NCBI GenBank assembly: GCA_002381945.1
Contig: DFXY01000007.1
Span: 5,983 to 45,653, forward strand
Direction of reading: 5' to 3'
Origin: Bacteriovoracaceae bacterium UBA4096
Lineage (GTDB): Bacteria > Bdellovibrionota > Bacteriovoracia > Bacteriovoracales > Bacteriovoracaceae
DNA: 39,671 bases
A program made the translations under genes and the position numbers. The notes below the pieces were generated by a model that saw nothing but the letters and a program-made list of their open reading frames with translations, made no database searches and was not told the origin of the DNA. Every line of letters begins with the position of its first letter. The stretch's first letter is position 1. Shown here one piece after another: positions 16,267-23,969 of the stretch.

Positions 16267-16273
16267 TTTAAAG

Positions 16274-16300
16274 ACCCCGCTTTAAAGCGGGGTTTTTTTT
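16274..16300 (+). terminator. Rho-independent terminator of the atp operon
   Basis: ACCCCGCTTTAAAGCGGGGT (16274-16293) is a perfect inverted repeat followed by a run of T residues to 16300, 8 bp after the atpC stop codon. Confidence 0.95.
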
Positions 16301-16362
16301 GTCTGTTTTTTAGACACCTGTCCATAGAAGGCCCATTCTCAGGACTTTTATCATCCATATTC

Positions 16363-16378
16363 TGGCACATGTCTTGCT
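16363..16378 (+). promoter_or_regulatory. Sigma-54 (RpoN) promoter of the lipoprotein gene
   Basis: TGGCAC (16363-16368), five bases, then TTGCT (16374-16378) matches the -24/-12 consensus TGGCAC-N5-TTGCW exactly, with GG and GC 10 bp apart as required. It lies 29 bp before the ATG at 16408, so transcription would begin near 16389. No sigma-70 -35 element is seen at a proper distance from the overlapping TATAGT (16379-16384). Confidence 0.75.
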
Positions 16379-16407
16379 TATAGTGTCTCACAACCAGTGG
16401 AGAACCT

Positions 16408-17889
16408 ATGAAACAAATTATCTTGATGATGATCCTTGCCCTGTCTTTAGTTGGATGTGGCAAAAAAATTGAAAGTTCATCAAAAGAAGTCTCTATCTCC
16501 AAGGCCAGTAGCCTCTTAGATGCAGGTGAATATGAATCGGCCATTCAGGTCTTAGAACCTCTCCATAAGGCCAATCCTGACGATCCAGAAGTTGGAAAGA
16601 AGCTTCTTCATGCTTATGCCGGTGCCGGTAGTTTTGAGGCATTGAAAGTTGCGAGCATTTGGAAAGAAATAGAGGTAATTCTTGATGACATCAAAGAGAA
16701 GCAGAAAGAAAAATTAAAGAAGGCTTCCCTGGAATCAGTATCCAGCTTGTTGTCTGAAATTGAAAGGATTCTGCAACCAATTCCTGAGCTAAGTGAGCTT
16801 CAGGCTAAACGGCTGAATCAGGCCATTCGTCTGTACCAAGATCTAGGTATGACCGTGGAAAATGCCGGTAAATACAATAACTTTAAATGGGGAGTTCTTC
16901 ATACCTACCGTTTAGCGACTACCATTAAATCAATTGTGAGTTCTGTTCGGAGATCTCAGGCGGATGAACCGGAAAATTTTAAAGCGATTGAAAAGCTAGT
17001 ACTGCCAAAACTAAAAATGATGGGTCAGGATTTGTTTATGGCCTATAAGCTTTACTCTCATAGCTTTGATAAAATTAAAAAAATCACTGAGAGTATTGAT
17101 AAAATTTTGGCGAAAACCATCAAAGATGAAAATTTCAAGTTAAAGATTAACACCCTTGCTAAAAATGAAGGCGAATTCTTTAAGTCACTTATCAACGATA
17201 ATATCAAAGCCGCTTCGAGTCTTTTAAACATGCTTGGCGATATTTATCAGAACAATGGGCACAAAGAGAGAGTGACAGCTCTGGTAAAAAAACTACCGGA
17301 ACAAGAACTTAAAGACAGTATAAAACGTACAGAGCAACTATTGAAAATTTTTATCGCTCAGTTTAATGAAGATCACCCCGAGGTTGAAAATAAACTAAGA
17401 TCTATCTTTACTGAAGAACTTAAAGCGGAAGTATTAGAAGCAGTTAAGCAAAGCTTGAAAGTAAAAAATACGGATCCTTTAAAAGAACTTCTGAGTTCAA
17501 AAAAACCGGAAGTGGAAGTATTAAAAAGTTATTACCTCATTCTTAAAGGTGATTTCGAAGAATCGGACTTGGAAGAGAACATTAAAATCGAAGTTGAGAA
17601 CCTGAAAAAGAAGGTTGACCTTGAAATGCTGAAAGCGGAACTGGAAGAGATCATTAATGATCTGAAAAAAGATACGAAGGTTGTAGAACTGGGGGCAGAA
17701 GCTCTGATTGCTAAAAACGAAGAGCAACTGCGCCTTCGCAAAGAAGCCTTAGAAGTTGAAATTGGAAAAATCAAAGAAGATCTTTCAGATCTGACAGATG
17801 AATTAAAAGAGAATCTAGGGGCGGAAGATCATGATGCCGAAGCGGAAGCCGAAATCATTCAAGATGTGAAAAACCTTGTAGAAAACTAG
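16408..17889 (+). CDS. Predicted lipoprotein with TPR-like start and long coiled coil
   Basis: I do not recognise the family. The 493-residue product begins with a lipoprotein signal (MKQIILMMILALSLVGCGKK) with the lipobox cysteine at residue 17. Residues about 28-60 (SLLDAGEYESAIQVLEPLHKANPDDPE) resemble a tetratricopeptide repeat. The rest is helical and rich in Lys and Glu, with a strongly acidic coiled-coil-like end from about residue 390. It would be exported and lipid-anchored in the inner or outer membrane. GGAGA precedes the ATG. It stands alone between two terminators and behind a sigma-54 promoter, which suggests conditional expression. Confidence 0.85.
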   Translation: MKQIILMMILALSLVGCGKKIESSSKEVSISKASSLLDAGEYESAIQVLEPLHKANPDDPEVGKKLLHAYAGAGSFEALKVASIWKEIEVILDDIKEKQKEKLKKASLESVSSLLSEIERILQPIPELSELQAKRLNQAIRLYQDLGMTVENAGKYNNFKWGVLHTYRLATTIKSIVSSVRRSQADEPENFKAIEKLVLPKLKMMGQDLFMAYKLYSHSFDKIKKITESIDKILAKTIKDENFKLKINTLAKNEGEFFKSLINDNIKAASSLLNMLGDIYQNNGHKERVTALVKKLPEQELKDSIKRTEQLLKIFIAQFNEDHPEVENKLRSIFTEELKAEVLEAVKQSLKVKNTDPLKELLSSKKPEVEVLKSYYLILKGDFEESDLEENIKIEVENLKKKVDLEMLKAELEEIINDLKKDTKVVELGAEALIAKNEEQLRLRKEALEVEIGKIKEDLSDLTDELKENLGAEDHDAEAEAEIIQDVKNLVEN

Positions 17890-17900
17890 TATTAATTTAA

Positions 17901-17930
17901 AATGGGGTAAATGAAATTACCCCATTTTTT
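17901..17930 (+). terminator. Terminator hairpin with the next gene's start codon in its loop
   Basis: AATGGGGTAA (17901-17910) pairs perfectly with TTACCCCATT (17917-17926), leaving a six-base loop ATGAAA and a following T tract. AA/TT flanks can extend the stem to 12 bp. It follows the lipoprotein stop by about 11 bp. The loop contains the ATG (17911) of the next gene. Confidence 0.85.
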
Positions 17931-18918
17931 ATTTATCATTATAACTTATTGTCTTTGCCAAACAGCATTTGCTCGTCGACTGAATTACATTGAAGCTCAC
18001 AATCTTCGATTATCCTCACAAACTCATTCTCCCCATTGGATAAACCCCTTTGTATTCAATAAGAATCCGGGGAGCTTTGAATTTAATACCTTAGTATCAG
18101 GCCAAAAGGATGTTCTAAAGCTTTATAACGATATGGAGTCCAAGGATGAGCAGAAAATCATTGATCGCCTGGAAGAAAGTTTCGGTAAACCCTATGACTT
18201 ATCGGCCAAGATCAGTGTTGGATTAAAAGCTGGGAGTTTTTCACAATTTTTTTCTACCAACGGAGGTGCTGTACTTTTAGTGACAGATCCGATTTTTCCC
18301 GAACTAAAGGGATTTTTATTTCATGACTATACTTCCACTAGCGCTTATATATTTCGTCCAACAAAAGCATTAATGCTAAAGCCTCAGGTTTCAATTGGTT
18401 TTCGAAGAGTTTTAGATAGGACGCTTACTACAGGAGATTTGGTTGATAAATCCCTAGACGTAAAATTTAATAAAGCGCCTTTTATTGGATTTGCGGAAGC
18501 TAATTTTCTGGCGACTTATAATACTTTTGGCTATGGCCATCTTATGGGGGAAATATCTTCCTTTCCCCTGATGTCGAATAAATATGAATATTGGGAAACC
18601 TTTCTGGGTTATAAAACACCAAATTTTGCCAAAAAACTAAACTGGGAATTTCGGGAACTATCTTTTTACGGTGGTTACTCACCCTTGTATGCCGGTCATT
18701 ATGATGTCCAGCGAACCTTTAAGGCCGGCATAAGGCTTTCACCGATTAAAGAGTTGAGTCTGGACATTTTTACCATGGATGAATTTTATCCTGCTGGTCT
18801 TATCTCTTATACCTTCAAGCATTTTGAATTCGCGATGTTTACCTTTGAACGGGCCTATGATGATCATGGTGAACAGAAATCTCGTCAATATGGTCTGAAT
18901 TTAAAGTTTGCCTGGTAG
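17911..18918 (+). CDS. Predicted secreted or outer-membrane beta-barrel protein
   Basis: I do not recognise the family. The 335-residue product has a clear signal peptide (MKLPHFLFIIITYCLCQTAFA, cleavage after AFA) and many alternating hydrophobic and aromatic stretches. It ends in LNLKFAW, an aromatic C terminus like that recognised by the Bam machinery, so an outer-membrane barrel is likely. The start codon lies in the loop of the preceding terminator hairpin. No alternative start keeps the signal peptide, so I keep it. There is no clear Shine-Dalgarno sequence other than GGGGTAA in the stem. Confidence 0.75.
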   Translation: MKLPHFLFIIITYCLCQTAFARRLNYIEAHNLRLSSQTHSPHWINPFVFNKNPGSFEFNTLVSGQKDVLKLYNDMESKDEQKIIDRLEESFGKPYDLSAKISVGLKAGSFSQFFSTNGGAVLLVTDPIFPELKGFLFHDYTSTSAYIFRPTKALMLKPQVSIGFRRVLDRTLTTGDLVDKSLDVKFNKAPFIGFAEANFLATYNTFGYGHLMGEISSFPLMSNKYEYWETFLGYKTPNFAKKLNWEFRELSFYGGYSPLYAGHYDVQRTFKAGIRLSPIKELSLDIFTMDEFYPAGLISYTFKHFEFAMFTFERAYDDHGEQKSRQYGLNLKFAW

Positions 18919-19037
18919 ATTATCCATGACTACTCAGTGGTAGTATCCACATTTCCCATCATTGATTACGCAGAAAGTAACATTCGGCACTTTTTAACTA
19001 CCGTAAAAAACTTGAAATTCACTTACAATAATTGAAT

Positions 19038-21023
19038 ATGTCGTTCATGCTGACACGGATGTTTGCTTATTTCACGCTTGTTATGTACCTGGTTGTAGGT
19101 AGTGTAGCCGTGCGTGTTTTAATGCCTGAAACAAGTGTTGTTAGCTTACCAACTACTTATCTTTCTCTCTTCTCTCATACTGAAATTAAAGAGTCTCCGG
19201 CCGAAGTGATTAGCGCTCCTGAGATGCATTTTGCTGAGATTAAGTTTCCACTAGAAAAGAAAGCTGTTCAGAAAAAAATCATTGTAAAAAAACCTGCTCC
19301 AATGATTGTAGAGAAAGTTACAAAAAACGAATTGCCGTTTCATGAGCCGGTTAAACTTCAGGCAGTCATAATGAAGCAAGAGCTTGCCACTAATTTAGTG
19401 GCCCTCCATAGAGATTTTTCTTTTGAAATGGTGGCCCGTGCTACTGAAGTAAAAGATGAAGTTTCAACGACCTTAGCTTCATCGGTAGAGACTGAAGCCG
19501 AGCCAGCCTTTTTTGACTACGCAGATCAAAAAGTGGTGGCAGCTCCAACACCAGTAGAGAATAACGAAATTACCAACACAGAAGTTGTCCACAATGTGGA
19601 TCATGTTGAGACTGTTGATAATAAAGAAGAAGTGATTGCGATTGATGATCTTCTGGCCTTTGACTACTCAAAAGCGGAACAGGATCTCAAAGCACAAACT
19701 TTACCGGTAGTCGGGACCGTGACTACTCAAGCACCGGAGGCGACGACGCATAAGACTCCCAAAGCTTCTGCGCCAGCGATTGCCAAAAGTAAACCTGCGC
19801 CAAAAGCTGCAGCACCGGTGACTACTCAAGAAGAAACATCTGAAAAGAATTCATTATTACCAGCTAATTATCCAGTAAACATGACTATCCAAATTACGGG
19901 AACCGACCTTGATAAATCTTCTCCGGAAGTAGGTTTTGAAATTCGTTTCCAGGATGACTTGAGTGCATCAATACAAGACTACAATGCTGGTTATATTAAA
20001 CTAGAAGACCTGCTGGCCGAGCCGCGCATGACTCGTTCGCTTGCCGTATTGAAAAGAGGCTTTGCCCCTACCAACACTGACATTATTATGGATAGTGAAA
20101 CCACTGGGGTCTCTATCCCTATGATAGAGCAAGAAAAATTCAATGAACTACTGGCGCCGTTTGAGGCCCGTGGTGCAATTGGAGCAGTTCTGGTTGAACT
20201 GGATGATCAGGTGGAAGGTGCAACTCTGGATGTACCTTATTCTCAAGTTTTAAGGCTGGACGGAGATCTCAAAATTACTGAGAGTGATGATTTCCGCTAC
20301 CAACTTTTTGTAGGTGTGAAGGCCGGAAATGCGCTTTTAAGTTATAAAGACATGAAAGAAGTTGTGACTTCAAAAATTATTCATATTCATGAAAGAGAAC
20401 TTACATTTGACTCAAACTATTTCGAAGAAGTGCTTAACGAAAAAGTTAAACTGCTCGAAGAAGATCTGCTGGCCAAAGAAAAGACTCCTTTGGTTATTGC
20501 TTCAAGTTCAGTGGTAGAGTTTGCCACAACAAAAACTGCGACAAAAATTAATAATCACACTTATGAGACAAGCTTTAATAAAACTCTTTTGGGAAGCCGA
20601 AAGTACTTAGAGCTAAATCATCAGTCAGAACCTATTTTTGTAGGCTTTAAAGAACATAACGCTTTGGATATTCCTTCGGAAAACTTCATGCGCTATATCT
20701 TGTCGAAGTTTGAAGATTCGAACCTGGGGAATCGTTGTTTAATTCAAGTGAACTTGAGCAAAAAAGTGCTTAAAGTTGACGTCGGTAGCGAGTCGGTTGG
20801 CTCATCACTTATGACTTATATCCAGATACTCGATGCTGATGGCAAGTTCTATGATTCTGCCGGCCCTAAGAGTAGAAAAATTATTGTGGTTGGTGAGAAT
20901 CAGGGCGCTCCTGATTACGCTCAGGATGCAAAAGTTAATTTTAAAATTTCTTATCAAGACGGCTCAGTTCAATACCTTCACAGCTACTGTTCACCTAATT
21001 CTTATTTAGTCGAACAGCTTTGA
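19038..21023 (+). CDS. Unrecognised membrane-anchored protein, periplasmic
   Basis: I do not recognise the family. The product of about 661 residues has one N-terminal hydrophobic segment (about residues 7-29, FAYFTLVMYLVVGSVAVRVL) without an obvious cleavage site, then a Pro/Ala/Thr/Glu/Lys-rich linker to about residue 285 with a KPAPKAAAP-type stretch, and a folded C-terminal part of about 375 residues. It contains only two cysteines, both near the C terminus. I chose the ATG at 19038; a TTG at 19032 and an ATG at 19047 are also possible, and none has a strong ribosome binding site. Its 3' end overlaps the convergent lytic transglycosylase gene by 22 bp. Confidence 0.75.
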   Translation: MSFMLTRMFAYFTLVMYLVVGSVAVRVLMPETSVVSLPTTYLSLFSHTEIKESPAEVISAPEMHFAEIKFPLEKKAVQKKIIVKKPAPMIVEKVTKNELPFHEPVKLQAVIMKQELATNLVALHRDFSFEMVARATEVKDEVSTTLASSVETEAEPAFFDYADQKVVAAPTPVENNEITNTEVVHNVDHVETVDNKEEVIAIDDLLAFDYSKAEQDLKAQTLPVVGTVTTQAPEATTHKTPKASAPAIAKSKPAPKAAAPVTTQEETSEKNSLLPANYPVNMTIQITGTDLDKSSPEVGFEIRFQDDLSASIQDYNAGYIKLEDLLAEPRMTRSLAVLKRGFAPTNTDIIMDSETTGVSIPMIEQEKFNELLAPFEARGAIGAVLVELDDQVEGATLDVPYSQVLRLDGDLKITESDDFRYQLFVGVKAGNALLSYKDMKEVVTSKIIHIHERELTFDSNYFEEVLNEKVKLLEEDLLAKEKTPLVIASSSVVEFATTKTATKINNHTYETSFNKTLLGSRKYLELNHQSEPIFVGFKEHNALDIPSENFMRYILSKFEDSNLGNRCLIQVNLSKKVLKVDVGSESVGSSLMTYIQILDADGKFYDSAGPKSRKIIVVGENQGAPDYAQDAKVNFKISYQDGSVQYLHSYCSPNSYLVEQL

Positions 21024-22366
21024 TTCCTTAGAAATCGATTCCAGTCTTTTGGCATTATTTTAACCAGGTCATTATATGAGACCTCAAGGAATTTATTCTT
21101 GGGCAATGTGCTTTTGGCAGTCAGAATAAATCCTCGGGGAAGCAGATCTTGCAGATCTTTAATATGATGATTATGAAAATGGATATCATCCATGAAGTTA
21201 GAAGTTAACACTCGTGGTAAGCGCAGCGAACACTTCGTCATAAAAAATCGAATCTCCTGATCTACGTCCGGTCTATCTGATGTATGCAGGCCTTCAAAGA
21301 GGTCTTCACGATAGGCCAGGGTATGAATCAGTGCTAGAAACTCACTGTAGAAGTTTTTTGAAGCAAAACCAAAGTGATCCGAATCGCTGTTTTTAATAAT
21401 GGCCTCAAGATCAACTTTATCGGAAGCCAGTTTGCGTTTAGTTTTAATTAAGTGCTTGGGCCCAGAATTATAGGCGGTCACGGCCAAGTCCCAGGACTTC
21501 AGAATCTTAAAATTTTCGGCCATCAAAAATCCCGCGGCGACAGAAGAGAGTCCTACGTTTAAACGGTAGTCGGTAATCTTGCTTCTTTTAGGAACAAAAT
21601 AACTGGCGATCAGTGGCATGAACTGCCAGACTCCCAGTGCACTGACTTTCGAGTGGGCACGAGGATTAAAACTGGATTCTAAAAAGGGAATAGCAATTAA
21701 TTCCGAGGGCAGCTTTTTATCTGCAAAATAGCGGGTAATAAATGGGCGATAAGGCTGGGAGTTTACAATCCCGCTACGAATAAAATTCTTCTGACCGGTC
21801 TGTGTTCGTAAATTCTTTTTCAGCCTGGTGAAAAGTATACTTCTACCTGCTTTGTCAGAGGGCAGGGAGATGTCAGCTTGCTTTAGCAGTCTAATAATCC
21901 GTTTCGCATTGGGAGTCAGGGAATAAGGATCCCGGGCGAGTTCTTCCAGATCTTCTTTAAGCTCGGTAACTTTTTCTTCGGCAATCTTCTCTTGAAGAAC
22001 ATAAATAGTGTTTCGAGGCAGTTTTTTTTCGTGAAGAGAGGAGAAATCCAGCACTTTATAAATAAGAGCTAAATTAGACTTATCATGAATCACGACAGAG
22101 CTAGATTCAAACTGAGTATAAATGAGAAACCAAAAATGGACGTTAGGATAATAATAAGGTGTCACCGGAAAGAGATCTGAGACCTGATTATTATAATCCA
22201 TGAGGTAGGGCCTAAAAGCATCGGTAGACATCCAGAGACGCTCAGTCACATCACCTTTTTGTTCCTTGGGAAGTGGCTTAAAACTAAGTTCGATTCCAAA
22301 AAAAGGATCAGAGGCCGTAACTAAAATCAGCACCGAAAACGCGATCAGAAGATACTTTCGAATCAT
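21002..22366 (-). CDS. Membrane-associated lytic murein transglycosylase (MltD-like SLT domain)
   Basis: Lytic transglycosylases cleave peptidoglycan glycan strands. The 454-residue product has an N-terminal signal or anchor (MIRKYLLIAFSVLILVTASD), an unrecognised region to about residue 200, then an SLT domain: IAIPFLESSFNPRAHS with the catalytic glutamate at about 230, ALGVWQFMP, and LAVTAYNSGPKHL. The spacing is that of MltD-type enzymes, but no LysM repeats follow. The ATG overlaps the patatin stop as ATGA, so the two are co-translated. Roles could include wall remodelling or, in a predator, prey wall entry; that is inference. Confidence 0.9.
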   Translation of the reverse strand: MIRKYLLIAFSVLILVTASDPFFGIELSFKPLPKEQKGDVTERLWMSTDAFRPYLMDYNNQVSDLFPVTPYYYPNVHFWFLIYTQFESSSVVIHDKSNLALIYKVLDFSSLHEKKLPRNTIYVLQEKIAEEKVTELKEDLEELARDPYSLTPNAKRIIRLLKQADISLPSDKAGRSILFTRLKKNLRTQTGQKNFIRSGIVNSQPYRPFITRYFADKKLPSELIAIPFLESSFNPRAHSKVSALGVWQFMPLIASYFVPKRSKITDYRLNVGLSSVAAGFLMAENFKILKSWDLAVTAYNSGPKHLIKTKRKLASDKVDLEAIIKNSDSDHFGFASKNFYSEFLALIHTLAYREDLFEGLHTSDRPDVDQEIRFFMTKCSLRLPRVLTSNFMDDIHFHNHHIKDLQDLLPRGFILTAKSTLPKNKFLEVSYNDLVKIMPKDWNRFLRNQSCSTK

Positions 22367-23544
22367 TTAGGACTCAGGATTTGCATGGTGCGCTTATAAC
22401 CGGCTTCCACGGCATGAGCTGAAACCTTTGAGTTAAGAGAAAAAGAATTTGCAAAGAATAGTTTGTAGTCATGGTGATCGGGAAAAATATCGATGAGTTT
22501 AACTTTGGGATTAATATTCAACTTACGCTGTAAGATGGCCATAATTTCTCTGCGATGAGTTTGCGAGAACTTTTCAATCTTCATGTAATCATTAACTGTA
22601 TCAATAATATCGATGGCCTTGGCCCTCTCTGCCCGGGAAGCCACAATTTTCTTCTGAATCATGAGGTAAATCGACTGAATGGCAATGGGAGGCAATCCGT
22701 AATTGACCAGGGAGCCCACTTCATCATGAAAGTGATAAGGGGTATGAGTCCAGGAACTAATAATAACGTCACAGCCATTATCTTCAGCTACATGGGTGGA
22801 GAGAGTTTCGCGAATTTCACCATCAATGTAGTAATCAATCCCATTGGTCAGGCGATTTTTGATCGGATAGGGGCAATAGAAAGGGGGCACACTCATACTG
22901 GCAGCTGCAGCATAGGATACATTGGTGCCGGTATAATAGACCGAAGTACTGTCATGGGAAGGATTGGGGTAATTGTATTTAGAGAAAATAACTTTTCGGG
23001 AATGATCTAATTGTGTGGCCACAATAAACAAATCTGCCGCAAAGTCTTCAAAACGGTCATTTTCAATCACATTCTGTAACAGATAATTTCTAATCCCCTC
23101 AGTGGTAAATAAACCGGGGAGGGAGATGACTGGTTTGAGCAGGTTTTTTACTAAGGTCGGAAAACCATCCAGGGGAAAGTATAAGTCTCCTTTAGGGGCC
23201 TTGAGTTCTGGCCTCTTGATGGCGAACATATCTTTGTAGGTAATACCTTTTAATCGAGAACCTTTAATTCCAAGAGTCGCCTGAATCACGTCCTGAGGAG
23301 TGTAACCTGCTGCCAGGTAAACACAGATCATCGCTCCGGCAGAAGATCCAACATAAGTTCCAATTTCTAAGCTTTTCTGATTCAGGTCCTGGGCGGTTGA
23401 CGAGTTTTTATTACTTTTAAGGTAAAACCCCAATTCTTCCAGGGCAAGAGTCACCCCGAGATGCCAGGCCGCTGCTTTAACCACCCCGCCAGAAAGGACG
23501 AGCGCGATTTTTTTGTTTTTGAGCTCATTTAAATCAACCGACAT
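22363..23544 (-). CDS. Patatin-like phospholipase family protein
   Basis: Patatin-like enzymes hydrolyse phospholipid acyl chains with a Ser-Asp dyad. The 393-residue product has the glycine-rich oxyanion segment LVLSGGVVKAAAWHLG (about 15-30), the nucleophile elbow GSSAG with Ser at about 68, and YYIDGE with the Asp at about 239 (DGE rather than the commoner DGG or DGA). There is no signal peptide, as in RssA-type cytosolic or specially secreted members. It is the first gene of a two-gene operon with the lytic transglycosylase. AGTAGAG precedes the start. Confidence 0.9.
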   Translation of the reverse strand: MSVDLNELKNKKIALVLSGGVVKAAAWHLGVTLALEELGFYLKSNKNSSTAQDLNQKSLEIGTYVGSSAGAMICVYLAAGYTPQDVIQATLGIKGSRLKGITYKDMFAIKRPELKAPKGDLYFPLDGFPTLVKNLLKPVISLPGLFTTEGIRNYLLQNVIENDRFEDFAADLFIVATQLDHSRKVIFSKYNYPNPSHDSTSVYYTGTNVSYAAAASMSVPPFYCPYPIKNRLTNGIDYYIDGEIRETLSTHVAEDNGCDVIISSWTHTPYHFHDEVGSLVNYGLPPIAIQSIYLMIQKKIVASRAERAKAIDIIDTVNDYMKIEKFSQTHRREIMAILQRKLNINPKVKLIDIFPDHHDYKLFFANSFSLNSKVSAHAVEAGYKRTMQILSPK

Positions 23545-23630
23545 CTCTACTCAACTTTTTTACGAACATTTTGATTTTGCACATCTTCATCGGATTCTTT
23601 AACATAAAGATTAATGCTAAAGGAGCACTC

Positions 23631-23969
23631 ATGAACGCCACTGAAGGTGTCTGGTTATCCATCAATGACTATTCAAGGTACAAGAACGTCTCCATCTCAA
23701 CTATCAGAAGACATATTAAGAATAATATTCTGAAGCATAAAGAGGAAAGCGGAAAGTACTTTATCTATGTACCGTCTACCGAGAAGCTTAAGCTTCGGGA
23801 AGAAGAAGAGATCTTGAAAATAAAGTTGGAAGCTGAACTACTTCGCTCACAAGTCAGGCAATTACGCGAAGAGAATAATGAACTGAAAATGCTGGTTGAT
23901 TTGTACGAAAAGCAAAACAGTAAAAATCAACGCGCTGAACTTCCACCGGAAATTCCTTTTACTTTATGA
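23631..23969 (+). CDS. Small helix-turn-helix protein with C-terminal coiled coil
   Basis: The 112-residue product has an N-terminal helix-turn-helix-like segment (WLSINDYSRYKNVSISTIRR, about 8-27) followed by a beta-wing-like KYFIYVP, as in MerR/excisionase-type DNA-binding domains. It continues with a leucine-rich coiled coil (about 53-95). I chose the ATG at 23631 because AAAGGAG lies 6 bp upstream; an in-frame start at 23571 has no such signal and adds a hydrophobic extension. It is translationally coupled (ATGA) to an outer-membrane protein gene. Its DNA target is unknown. Confidence 0.8.
   Translation: MNATEGVWLSINDYSRYKNVSISTIRRHIKNNILKHKEESGKYFIYVPSTEKLKLREEEEILKIKLEAELLRSQVRQLREENNELKMLVDLYEKQNSKNQRAELPPEIPFTL

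Noticed and set aside
16035..16544. Minus-strand open frame of 169 codons across the atpC terminator
   Set aside because: It overlaps atpC, the terminator, the sigma-54 promoter and the lipoprotein start, and its sequence is of low quality (Ser/Arg-rich), typical of a shadow frame.
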